A DNA stretch of 64,000 nucleotides. Source: Hevea brasiliensis (taxonomy: Eukaryota; Streptophyta; Magnoliopsida; Malpighiales; Euphorbiaceae). Positions within the stretch are counted from its first letter, which is position 1; each line of letters starts with the position of its first letter. This document shows, one piece after another, positions 52,970-64,000 of this stretch. A program made the position numbers and the translations under genes. The stretch is from positions 43,676,725 to 43,740,724 of the forward strand of contig NC_079510.1 of assembly GCF_030052815.1 (NCBI RefSeq). Reading direction: 5' to 3'. Under the pieces are notes generated by a model. It made no database searches, was not told the origin of the DNA, and saw only the letters and a program-made list of their open reading frames with translations.

Positions 52970-53163
52970 GGTGTGTTTCGATGGAGTGGGAGAGTTTTAT
53001 AAAGTAAGGTAAGGTAAACCTACTAGAATATGGTGGTTTGAAAAAGTGAGGGATTTAGAAGTTTTCAAACCTCCGAAAACCTTACTTCATTTAAAAAAAC
53101 CTTGGAAGTATGATACTTTAAAAACTCATCCCTTACCTCCAAATATTTCCTCCCAAACAAGCC
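52970..53163. mobile_element. Small MITE-like element in the BCCIP pseudogene
   Basis: The left end GGTGTGTTTCGATGGAGTGGGA pairs imperfectly with the right end read on the other strand, GGCTTGTTTGGGAGGAAAT. It is about 194 bp and non-coding, and sits where the missing BCCIP exons are expected. Confidence 0.45.
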
Positions 53164-53278
53164 GTAAGTGACAAAAAGGTTGTGCCATCCTGATTTTGCT
53201 GTTAATTGAGCTAAATATTTTAATCATAAACTTTGTCAGGAAGTTCTCTCTTAGGTGCTTGGTCATGCCAGTTTCCTC

Positions 53279-53712
53279 ACCCTTTGTTTGGATTGAGGAA
53301 ATGGAGAGAAAAAAAAAAGAAAAAAGGAATGTGATTTCTCAAATTTCTTTTGTTTGGATGGCAAATGGAAGAAAGAAATAAGAAGAAATGAAGAGAAGTG
53401 GAGGGAAATTATATTTCCAATTTCTCTTAATTAACTCAAAACATTTCTCTCCAATTTGGAATAAAATGAAGGGAAATGGAGAGAACTAGACACCATTTAA
53501 CTTATATACTCTTAACACTATATAATAACAAAATCATTAATTCATGGCAATTAAGTAATTTTATTAGGATAGAAATTTCATTTCTCCTCTATTTTAGCAA
53601 AGTATCCAAACGGTAGAAAAGAAATTTAATTTCTCTTTTTTTCTTTTCTCTTCATTTCTCCTTTTTAATTTCTCTTCATTTCCTTGCTCAATTAAGGATC
53701 CAAACAAAGGGT
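53279..53712. mobile_element. MITE with 15-bp perfect inverted ends
   Basis: ACCCTTTGTTTGGAT at 53279-53293 is the exact reverse complement of 53698-53712. The interior is A/G-rich on the left half and T/C-rich on the right half (GAGAAAT and ATTTCTC words), so much of the element could fold as one hairpin. It is 434 bp with no coding frame. A target duplication is not obvious. Confidence 0.7.
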
Positions 53713-55377
53713 CACTGATTGAATTAAAATGTATTAATTGACAAAAAAGAGAACTTTTTATCTGCAAATTTTGCCTAGAGAATGATATATTTATGAAAGA
53801 TCTCTGAAGCTGAACCCCACTCTGGTCAAAACTTGGCAGCGACTATGACTATCTTACTTTGAACCTGTCTTGTAAGGGCATATGGAGAATCTCTTTTGCT
53901 ATCAAACCTCTGTTGTGAATGATATGTGATGATAGTTGTGATTTTAATTTACTGGTAATTAGTGGTTGTACTGAGCGGTTCTTCAGGTCTATTACATTTC
54001 ATTTGTGTTGGCTAATGAATTGCGGGTTGGTTCCTAATAGGATAATAAATGTATCATGGAGATCAAGGAGTTCCTCATCAAAGTTTGTTAGGACAGAAAT
54101 GTAATGGATGATTTCAAATTAATTTGGGAAGAGCAAGCACATGATGTAGGTCTCTTGGTCTCTTAGCGTGTTGCCAATCTTCCTCCCCAACTTTTACCAC
54201 CTCTTTATGATGCTTTCTTCAATGAAGTTTCATGGGCTACAGAAGATGAGGTTAGATGAGAATGTTGTATGGAATGGGTCAGCGGAATAAATATATGTCT
54301 TTCTTCACCTTGCAAGATTCAACTTCATTTGGTTACTAAATTTTTCGTGTTTCATTGTTGTTGAAACCAACAGAGGAGCTCAGGAATGCTTTCTGCTTCA
54401 AGTCCTATTCGATAGTTGGTAAAATTTACAAGGTATACCCATTCTAAAATCTACTGCTAGTTGCTGCGCTTTTACTATTTATTCCCTTAGATCATTGAAC
54501 TTAATGATCTCTCTTTCTTTCTTGTGTGGTAACTATAGCACAAGAATGCAAGCCACAAAAAGGGGGGAAACAGTCATAATGAGGAATTGATAATATATAT
54601 TAAGCGTGAAGATGAATTTTTTCATAAGGTACAGATTCTCTGATATCATTTATATAATGCATTATGTTTATGCTTTCGCTGCTTCTTACTCAATTCACTG
54701 ATTGTTTTCCAAGTGCATTTCAGCTCTGCTTGTGGTCCTTCTGTTTTCCTTTGCACTCGGATCATGTGACAACTCATGAGGCAAGTAATGTTGCTGTTAT
54801 TTTAATGATGCTGTATTGGCGATTCACAAGATAATTTCGATTTCAAACTGAATGCCAGTGATCAGATGAAGTTATTGTTGAAATCAACACGACTTCTACT
54901 TATAAACTTTGTCTGTTTTTAACATAATATTTCCAGTAAAACCCAACAACCATGAACTCAGACTACATAGATATAAGCAGCATTTCACTGTGTTATTTCA
55001 CTTATGTTCTGCAGAGCAAGAGCATTCATATGTTTCTAAAGACATGCCTCTCCTATTGGTTTTATTGCAGTCAAAATCTATCCTTTTTTTAGATGAAAAT
55101 ATTCTGCTTTTATTCATACTTTTAAAATGACAAAAAGAATTGTTGCTGATTCATTATGGTTTGCCAGGGTCTTTATGCCACCTATGGCTTCTGCCTAGGA
55201 TGTTAATCTTTTTGGTTTTGATTGCCTTTGCAGCTAAGAAATTACAGGTTAATGGGGTTAGTCATGGTTGTTGACGCAAACAAAATTTCTATTTTTCGTG
55301 AGGAGTTGCACTCTTTGATTAATGAACCCTTAAGTCCTTTTAAAGGTGCATCAACTTCCAAGTTAATAGCCTCCTAA

Positions 55378-58300
55378 TTTTCTTGTTTGACATATTTGCT
55401 AAAATTTGTTCAATTTTGTTATGATAAGTTGATCGTCACCGTATTTATAGGTTTTATGGGGTACCAAAGTTTTGATTTCTTCCTTTACCAGGAGCAACTA
55501 ATCGGGTTTGAGGAGGAATCCTTTTTGCATTTACAATATCCATCCAACCTTTTATGAAACAAGTTTATGGAATCTTAAAAATTAACTTTTTAGATAGGTA
55601 CGCTAATATTTATTTGTTGGGATTCTTCTGTGATTCAAGTTATTTTCTTTCCCTTTAATCTAGCTTTTTATTTTCCTGTTTTGCGCAACAATCATGTATT
55701 CACTTTATCATGAAGTGACTATGAAGTCAATGATTGCTGGCAAAAATCTTTATCAGCATTGATATTCCTGGACGAACATCTAATGGCTCTAGTCCAGTTG
55801 GCTGGTACCCTAAGTCTCGTGGCTTTGGCAAGAAAAAAGAGAAGTACTCTACTGTCTCAGTTGGATACTCTCTTTTTTTTTTAGCACATCAAAAATTTTT
55901 TATAAGGTAAGTAACTATTGAGGATGATAGCTTTAGTGTATTAGCAAAGCTACTTCATTTGTGATTTGCATGGCACGGATTCAAGTTACGAAAATAGCTT
56001 TTCTATAAAAGCAGGGTAAAAGCTGCGTACATCAATAGCTCACAAGTGTACGATACATGGTGCATTGGGTCATTTGGGTCACTTTTTTTTCAAATGACTA
56101 TTGAGATTTGAACACATTAGACCACCATTGGACTACTAGTACGATCATTCCCGCCTATTGCGACTACCACCAGTGCCAATATAATGAGGATGTGGTCTGT
56201 CTCATTGACTTGAGTTGCTGATAATTCTGCTCAGTTCGGCCTCAACCTATTTTTATTCAACAAAGGTCCAGAATTTTCGGGTTATGCCGTGAATGCTTGT
56301 AGGCTGTCAGCTTCTAAATTCTAGGCATTCCAAATGAAATAACCAGACACCAGCACTTCTATAACTGAAACAATGGCATGGGTCTAATCAGAGAAGTGCT
56401 GATAAATGCTGTAAGGAGTGATTCATTAGATTCAATCACTTTAGTATATCTATTAACCCTTCTTCGTTGCATCTCCAAAGAGATGAAAACCCATTTCTTC
56501 AAATCATTCAGTTGCTTTTAGGCATGTGAGATAGAAGGCATTGAAATTAAGTATTCCTTATAATGATCACTACTATTTTGACCATGAAAAAGAAGAGCAG
56601 AGAGGGGGGTCCAAACTCACATGCATAGAGATGTGGATGATGTTTTAATAAGATATAAGCAAATCTTGCAACCAAAAACAGATCCTCTTGGCGCTATTCT
56701 TGCCCCTTGGCTGAGGGCAAAACAATCCCTGCTTCAAGGGGACATCAACCACAGTAATCATCTCCTTGCCCCTGATGGGATTGGGACTGGGGCCCAAACC
56801 TACAACCTTTATCTTGTATTCATGTAAAAGTAGGTGAAAATTACTCTATTTGAAGTTTACCTATTTAATTTTTCAAATATCTAAATTCGAGTAAAATTTA
56901 ACACTAGCTATTTCCATTAATTTTAAATTGGATTATTACAATTTAGAAAATATTTGGATTTATTAATTTTATATATTTTAATTAACAATATATAATTATA
57001 AAAATAATATTTAATAAATTATTTATATAAAATAAATTTAAATAATTAATATTTAATATATAAAATTTAAGTCTAATATAAATTTATCATAAATATCTCA
57101 AATCTTATTATATATTATTTACGCTCATTTTATTCAAATTTAATCAAATTAAATACTTATAAACATCTAATCCATTACAATCTTAATGTAAAAGGCTATT
57201 AATTTTTTTGAGGTGGTCAAAATGGTCTCTAGAAAGAGTAGAGGCAAAACCAAAATGCGAAAAGGGGGAGGCCGGGAGGGGACATGATGCACATGGTTGG
57301 AATTTGGTACCTCACTGTCTAGTGTCAAGTTGGCCCCCACTGTGGAGGGGAAAAAATGAAATGGACCCCACCTGGCCTCTCATTGGATATTCATGAATCA
57401 AAAAAAGTTGACCATATGTATTCGAAATTATCCAAAAACAAAAAGAAAATGGTGATTTTATATGGGATAAATTATATAAGATGATAAATCAATATATATA
57501 TATATAAATATATTAAATATTGTTTTAAAATTTAATCATTACAATTATCTATACATTTATTTTTTATATGGACAGTTTACATAAAATCACAATTTCATTG
57601 TAAAATTTCTATATCCATTGCATTTCAATTTTCATATCATTTTCACGAGTTTGTTTTTAAGAATTAGATTATTCATCTTCTATAAATAATATATCATCCG
57701 TGTTTGAAATTTTGAAGTGTTAAATTGTAACATTTTTTATTTATATATAATAGTGTTTTAAATAATAATTTTTACATTTATGTGAGTGAATAATTAAGTA
57801 CTATTGTTAATATATTTTATTATTATTATTGGTCTTTGTCAAAAGCGACAATTTTCCATAAATTAAAATCAATGGATTTACCGACCATGACTTTGGGGCA
57901 AATGAAAGACTTGGATGAGGAGCAAGCTAGCTCAAATTTTCCATTGATTTGGACTCCTTTTGGACTAATTCATCCATCAAAGTGAAATGCCATTGGGTGG
58001 ACCACTCCATAAAAGTGTCTTCTTGGCCTAAATAATAGTAATAATAATAAGTTAAAAATAAAAAGGTACTCTAACTTTTTTATTTTTTATAATTTAGTAT
58101 TTTTTATATACAATTAAGCTTATTTTTTTTATTAAAAAATATATAAATATAAACAATTAAAAATCTATGTTGACCTAAAATCTTTTTAATTATAAGAAGA
58201 ATAGAAGAAGGGTTCACTAATATATGGTCAAAAGTGTTCAACCACAAGAGAAGGAAAAGTTATTTACTTATTTGATATCATTATATAATGGATGACCATC

Positions 58301-61300
58301 TCCCTTCATATCATCATTAGAAGTAAATTTATGATCTTAGTTGTTGTTGCTATAGCCATTGGCCCTACAATTATGAACTACAGTTTGCTTTCTATCCAAA
58401 AGAAGAAGTGAATTAATCAACTTAAAAAAAAAAAAATCCAAAGTTTCTTTTAAGTTTTAGGGTTTTTTTTTTTTTTTTTTTTTGGAAAAAAATGCCACAT
58501 TGCTTTCATGAGGCATAATGGGAATCTTAAAGTGCCTTTTGCTTAGTGTAGTTCAATCACAATGCTTTGCTTTTGGAAAATGCTTATCCACACAACCCCA
58601 CATTCTTCCTATCAACAAAACTATTCATACATATATTCAGAAATAATTTTATTTCTATTCACATAAATTATATAATCAATTATAATTTAATTAAGTTGTA
58701 ATATTAAAAAAAAATTTTAATTAAATTTTTATATTTTTAAAAAATATATAAAAATTAAATTAATTTAAATAAAAAAAAAGTAAAAAAATAGTTAAATTTA
58801 AAGTGAATGAATTCGGCTAATAAATATTACAAGGGTTCCCTACCGTTGACATTCTTAATTTTGTGTCCTAGTAGAGACGTGGATGACTCATCATATTTGT
58901 AGCTCCCATTTTACGCCACGTCTCTTTGGTTCTTTTATTACTTACTAAAAAAATTAATTAAATTAATATTTAGAAAAAAAAAAAAAAATGGAGCCTGCAA
59001 AGATAATGATATAATATGCGCGTGAATGCACTCCCCAGAAACTGGGTGCGATTGTACTTATTGTGGCGGGACCCTTCTTCATCAATGATTTGGAAACACT
59101 GCTTTACAGCCGGCCAGGCTGTTGGTCTGACATACCCTCGACATGGAGCGTGAACGCACGCGTTTCATGTTTTACCGGGGACGGCGAGTTACTGTAATTT
59201 TTTTTATTTAAAAAAAACTTAAATAAATTACCATAACATTACAAAAAAATAATATATATATATATATAACATCATTATTAATGTATTTATGACATATAAA
59301 ATTTTAATTATTTTTTAAATGCAGCTATTATAAACTAAAATTCATATACATATATAACAATAAATTTAATAATTATTAAATTAAATATTTATATATTTTA
59401 ATTAATTATATAAAAATTTTAATATAAATATTTAATTTGATAATCGTTGAATTTTTTTTATTCTTTTTAAATAAAAGACCAATCATTTTTGAAAAACTAA
59501 AAATATACATTATTTTTATTAGTTTTAATCAAACTAAATAATTATATGAAAATATAATTCTATCAAATTGAATTTATTTTGTTATCTTAATTTAATTATA
59601 AGTTTTCACTAAAATTACATCAAAATATATTGAACTAAATTAAATAATTAATTCTATATATTTTATAATTTATATTATATGTTTTTATTATATGAATAAG
59701 TATTACATATATTGATTTTATATTAATTTTATAATAAATAATGAATTGAAGACTTATATATTAAACTCATATATTATGTATTAACCTTCTATATTAATTA
59801 TATATAATATGAAATGAGATTATAAAAATTATACCATTGATGAAATGTCTCTATCGAACAAGTTTTCCGCATGATAAGCTTTTAATATATATATATATAA
59901 TTTTTTGCTGTAATAAATATATTATATAATTTATCTATATATTTATCCTGAAAAAATTTTTATAGATCCGTCACTAAATTTTGGGTGCTTGATTATTTGG
60001 TCTTTTTATGCTTTTTGAGCTTGGGGTTATTTATGTGGGCTGAGCTTAGGCCTTTTAGCCTTATATTTGCTAATAAAAATGATAATAATAACATAATAAA
60101 AAAGAAATGAAGTATTGAAGATTAATTGTAAATGTAGGTGGAGACATAACTCTCAAATGAAAATGAGAGAAAATTAAAATGAAAAACCATTGGAGTGAAG
60201 GGTGCATGAACAAGAGTCCAGTGGCAAAAAGCCATTTAAGAAGCCTGCAAACCAAAGATTTCCATTACAAGTTAAAAATACAGAGACCCCCACCAAGCCG
60301 CAGCTCAGCTCATCTCATCCCATGTAAACCACTAGCTTCAACGAGAGAAGGAAGAATCCAAATCTCTATTTTTAGGACACTTTGATTTGACACCATTTTC
60401 ACTCGCAGTAAAACAAGATAAACACAAGCAGCAATCAATTGCAGCCGAGAAAAAAGTAGAAAAAGGATAGTACATGAAGAAATGTGTTGTCCATTTGGCT
60501 ACCTCGCCTTTTCAATGTCCTCACTGTGTCAATGGGGGCACCATAATTGCACTGCCCAGTGATATGGCCTGCTGCTTTCAAATGGAGGAAATTTTGAAGC
60601 AAATTCACCAGGGGCCGCAAACGGATTGGATATGATGAATTCGAAAATTACGTGTTATCTAAAATTAAAATATTATATTTTTAAAAAATAATAATTTTTT
60701 TAAAAATTTAAATTAATAATTTAATATTTATGTGACTTGTTATTAGAAAGGCATTTAATTAATTAATTAAAAAATAAAAAACATAACTAAGAAGTGTAAA
60801 ATAGAACACCAAAAACACATAAAAGGAAAAGATAACCACTATAAGAATATTCCATAATGTAGAGCCGCTCACTGGGTCAGTTTCGGTTTGAATTGATCTG
60901 AAATCAAAATAGTGAATCTTCACCGTTTAGGTTTCAGTGATTTAGGTTTGATATAGATTTAAATAGAATAATCTATAATTTTTTCAGTTTTTTCTTTAAT
61001 TTCTTAATAAAATAAGTAATTTAGTCTACAACTATTCAATTCAATTTTGGTCCAATTCATTTATGATTCAAATCAAAAATTGATTTGACCGATTTTGATC
61101 TAATTCCAATTATAAATCAATCCTTGGCCAAGTCTACCACAATGACATTAAAAAAAGTAGAGGGAAAAAGCACATGCACACAAAATAAGCGAATAGTTGT
61201 AGGCTCAAAGCTTATATCTCTACGTGGGTTGGCTAAATACCACACATAATCATTTAACTTTATAAGTATTTTTATAAAAATTATTAAATTTTAATTTTTT

Positions 61301-64000
61301 TATAAAAAATGATTGTGGCAAAAAATTAAAAGTTTTCATATTAAACGGTTGACAGATCAATTATTTTATAAATAAAATTATCTTATTTTATTAATTTTTA
61401 AAATAAAAAAAAAATATATATAATACATAAAGTGCATTCAGCTATCTCTTTACTGTCAAACTCCTCCCTTTTTTCCATTTATTCTCTACTAATAATTTTA
61501 TTTGTAAAATAGTTGAATTATAAATTTTTAATTTCGATTATAATTACTTTTATGAAATCAAACGAGGTTCAATAAATTTTATAAAATAAAATTAAAATTT
61601 AATAATTTTTATAAAAATACTCATATAATTAAATGATTGTGTATAATAATTGTCTTATATAGATTTAAAAAAAAAAATGATCACACGTGTACACACATAA
61701 ATACATATATATGTATATATGAATGTTAGTTCTTATTCAGCAATGTCAATTAGGATATAATATTTAAAAAAATAATATTTTTTTAAACTATCTATACCAA
61801 GAAAGAGGGGGAAAAAAATCTATAGATTTGCTTACATGAGATTAATTATTAGATTATTCTTTAGTATTTTGTTTAATATTGGATATAATTGAATCCATGT
61901 AAACTAGTTTGTTGGGTGTAGGCTGTCAATTTCCTTTCTTGCAGGCGCAGGTCTTCATAGAAACTCTACATAAAATTGTTAAATTAAGCAAGTCATTTTC
62001 ATGGAATTATTTAGTTTTAATTATTATAAATCATTCGTGCACCGAGATCGGCAATTTATTTTTAAATATTTGCAATTTGATGACAGGCCACGACTTTATA
62101 GTATTAATTTTGTAGGATAGTCATACAATTCGATGGCAACTTAATTATTAATTATCAGATTTCCTATTAATTTATTCCAATGGATGCATTATTGCAACAG
62201 TAATAGTTTGGAAGCAAAACTATGTTTTCTTTATTATTATTATTATTATTATTTGAAATTTTAAGATTATTTAAATTATTAATATTAAAAATTTAAAGCA
62301 ATAATATTAAAATAAAAAACTTTGAATAATGATAATAATAATTACGTGAAAACACAAACACTTAATTATAAAGTATGAATATAGAGAGAAAAGGGGTTGT
62401 GAAATTTCCAAACAAATAGATACAAATTAAATTTATAATTTTATAGCAATAAAGATTATAAATGTTGATTAATACTATAGCATAGTCGCAATTATAGCAT
62501 TGATTGTCGGTTGATATTTTCTAACCTTGACATTACAAATGATTAGCCATTGCATTTGTCAATTTCAGTCTTTGAAAATTATATAAATAAGAAAAGTCAC
62601 GTTCAGCTTAATTTTATCTTATTATTCTGTAAAAAAAAAGTTATTGTTTACTTAGTAATTTTATTGTTAATAATTGATTTCATTAAAGATTTAAAAAAAA
62701 ATTAATTCAGTCAATGAAAATTAATTTAATTAATAAGACTCAAATCAGTGATTTCATTAAGTTGAGAGTTTAATTCTTTCAAATATTTCTTTTAATAAGT
62801 GATTTATAAATTTTATTGTAATTCTCCAGTGAAATTGATGATATGATATAAAAGACTTATTAGGCATTTTATCTGGTAATCCATTAATTTTATTAGTTAT
62901 ATTTTTTTTAATTATTTTATAATATAACAATTAATATTTTAAATCTTTATGTTTTATTTTTTTTAATATGCAATTTACTTGCGGTATTTAGTACAAGCCA
63001 AGATGGCAGAGACAATGAGAAAAATCTAAAACAATTTCGCATCATCCCTTGCCCCAGAAACAGTATATATACATATATATCTATGGAGAAAATTCTAAAA
63101 CCATTATCATTAATTAATAAGTTACATTAATCAAATACATATTTTTTAACTTAAAATTTTGAATATTGCAAACAAATCTTTTCATTGTTAAAACTGTCAT
63201 TATCATTAATTAAAATTTTAATTTTATTAATTATATTTTTTATTGAAATTGCTCGTATAACTGAAGATAACTTTTTTAGTATAGTAACTAAACTAATAGA
63301 TATATTAAATTATATCTAGAAAAGATTAAGATTACTAACTAATGTATTTATTATAACCAGCAATCACGTAGTATGCGTTTTCTTGAGTGTGATTAGATTA
63401 ATAAGTAGCATAATTTGAGTTCATAATGATAATTATTTTATTGGCATGGATGATGGCATGTCTGTAAATATAATTTTATATAGAGAAAGTGAATCACATA
63501 AATATTATATTTTATATATTTATTTTATTTATTTGTAATTTGTACTCATCCGTGGTGCACAATGTATTCCTTCTCCATCTTGAGAGTTAATCTACTAAAG
63601 GACTCGCCTCTTGTGTTTGTCGATCTGCGGCTTTCCTACTTCTTTCGGGCAGGGGAAGCCTTCTTCCCTGGTCAAGAGAGCATGTCTGTGAACAAATAAT
63701 GTGTCTCTTTTATACTATGTTTGGATAAATTTTATGATACAAAAAAAAATAAAAGAAGGAAAATATTTTTTATTCTTTATTTTTTCTTTTTGTATTTGTG
63801 TTTAGATGAATAAAAAATAATAGAGTAAAAATAAAAAAGTTGACACTAAAATTTTTTTTATTTTTCTTTGAGTTCTTACTTTCTCTCTAATTTAAGGAGA
63901 AAATAAATAGAGAAAAATATAATTTATTTTCCTTCTTTCGTTTATTTACCGTCTCTTATACAAAAAAGTATTTTCAAAATTATTTTCCCTTGATTATTTT
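55378..64000. other. Gene-free AT-rich intergenic DNA
   Basis: Over 8 kb with no gene I can support. GC-richer islands lie at about 56600-56830, 57200-57400, 59000-59190 and 63540-63700, each with a short open frame but no recognised family. TA runs lie near 57494, 59254 and 59887. An inverted repeat with 10-bp arms is at 58873-58925. At the right edge (about 63711 on) a phrase TATGTTTGGATAAATTTTATG could be the left end of another MITE running out of the window. Confidence 0.55.
58873..58925. repeat. Inverted repeat with ACGT-core arms
   Basis: AGAGACGTGG (58873-58882) and its exact reverse complement CCACGTCTCT (58916-58925) flank a 33-base loop. The arms contain ACGTGG, a G-box-like core. 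Confidence 0.7.

Larger units (their letters stand above)
51875..55377 (+). pseudogene. BCCIP homologue, decayed
   Basis: BCCIP (BRCA2- and p21-interacting protein) family, with roles in DNA repair and ribosome assembly. Exon-like blocks: 51875-52034 (MVPRRRTRHS, RPVTLSSFALSVAHLA); 52459-52548 (acidic SKESESSEDEEFQ); 54041-54250 (NKCIMEIKEFLIKVC, WEEQAHDVGLLVS, RVANLPPQLLPPLYDAFF); about 54367-54432 (PTEELRNAFCFKSYSIVGKIYK); 54539-54628; 54724-54780; and 55234-55377 with stop. Two in-frame TAG codons, at 54089-54091 and 54164-54166, interrupt the most conserved block. Block 2 does not join block 1 in frame. No AG acceptor sits at the expected start of block 4. I find no sequence for the first half of the BCCIP domain between 52549 and 54040, where two MITE-like elements lie. 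The last three blocks are still in phase, one through a GC-AG intron. Read errors or an unusual splice form are the alternatives. Confidence 0.72.

Noticed and set aside
56621..56827. 68-residue open frame in a GC-richer island
   Set aside because: No recognised motif, no neighbours in phase and no splice partners; coding status cannot be supported.
1..64000. tRNA, rRNA, CRISPR array or bacterial-type defence locus
   Set aside because: I read both strands for conserved tRNA/rRNA blocks and regularly spaced repeats and saw none. A tRNA scan would be decisive for tRNAs.

Overview
This is nuclear DNA of a flowering plant, very probably a eudicot (rosid-like by general impression; I cannot place it further). 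The signs are AT-rich intergenic sequence, long AT microsatellites, GT-AG introns of about 80 bp to over 1 kb, plant-specific protein families (DUF593 myosin-binding protein, chloroplast NDH subunit L) and plant transposons. It is ordinary euchromatin with about six gene models; I see no bacterial operon, CRISPR array, virus or obviously new multigene system.

Layout. 1-4428: AT-rich DNA with a CACTA-like transposon end and a long pyrimidine tract. 4429-7537 (-): three-exon myosin-binding (GTD-binding) protein. 7538-17183: gene-free, with long AT arrays, a probable solo LTR (13603-15267) and a hAT-like relic. 17184-23853 (-): 15-exon ANTH-domain clathrin assembly protein. 23854-28708: AT-rich spacer. 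28709-28960 (-): one-exon small protein of unknown function. 29380-37392 (-): nine-exon armadillo-repeat protein, probably plastid-targeted, whose last intron holds a complete miniature LTR retrotransposon and a MITE. 38388-39403 (+): chloroplast NdhL, divergent from the ARM gene. About 39992-43385: a 5'-truncated RTE-type LINE split by a 1,988-bp solo LTR. 43998-48431 (-): ten-exon TMEM214 homologue. 51875-55377 (+): a decayed BCCIP homologue with two in-frame TAG stops. 55378-64000: AT-rich spacer with no gene I can support.

For the five main genes I joined exons by hand. Each model has GT-AG introns, keeps phase through every junction and gives a CDS divisible by three: 974, 564, 857, 187 and 593 residues. 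The genes are functionally unrelated (organelle and vesicle traffic, endocytosis, plastid NDH complex, ER membrane protein). What ties them together is gene order: the myosin-binding protein, ARM, NdhL and TMEM214 genes match, from memory, neighbours in two duplicated segments of Arabidopsis chromosome 1. The most interesting observations are the nested LTR-in-LINE insertion, the intact TRIM with its primer-binding site and target duplication, and the BCCIP pseudogene.
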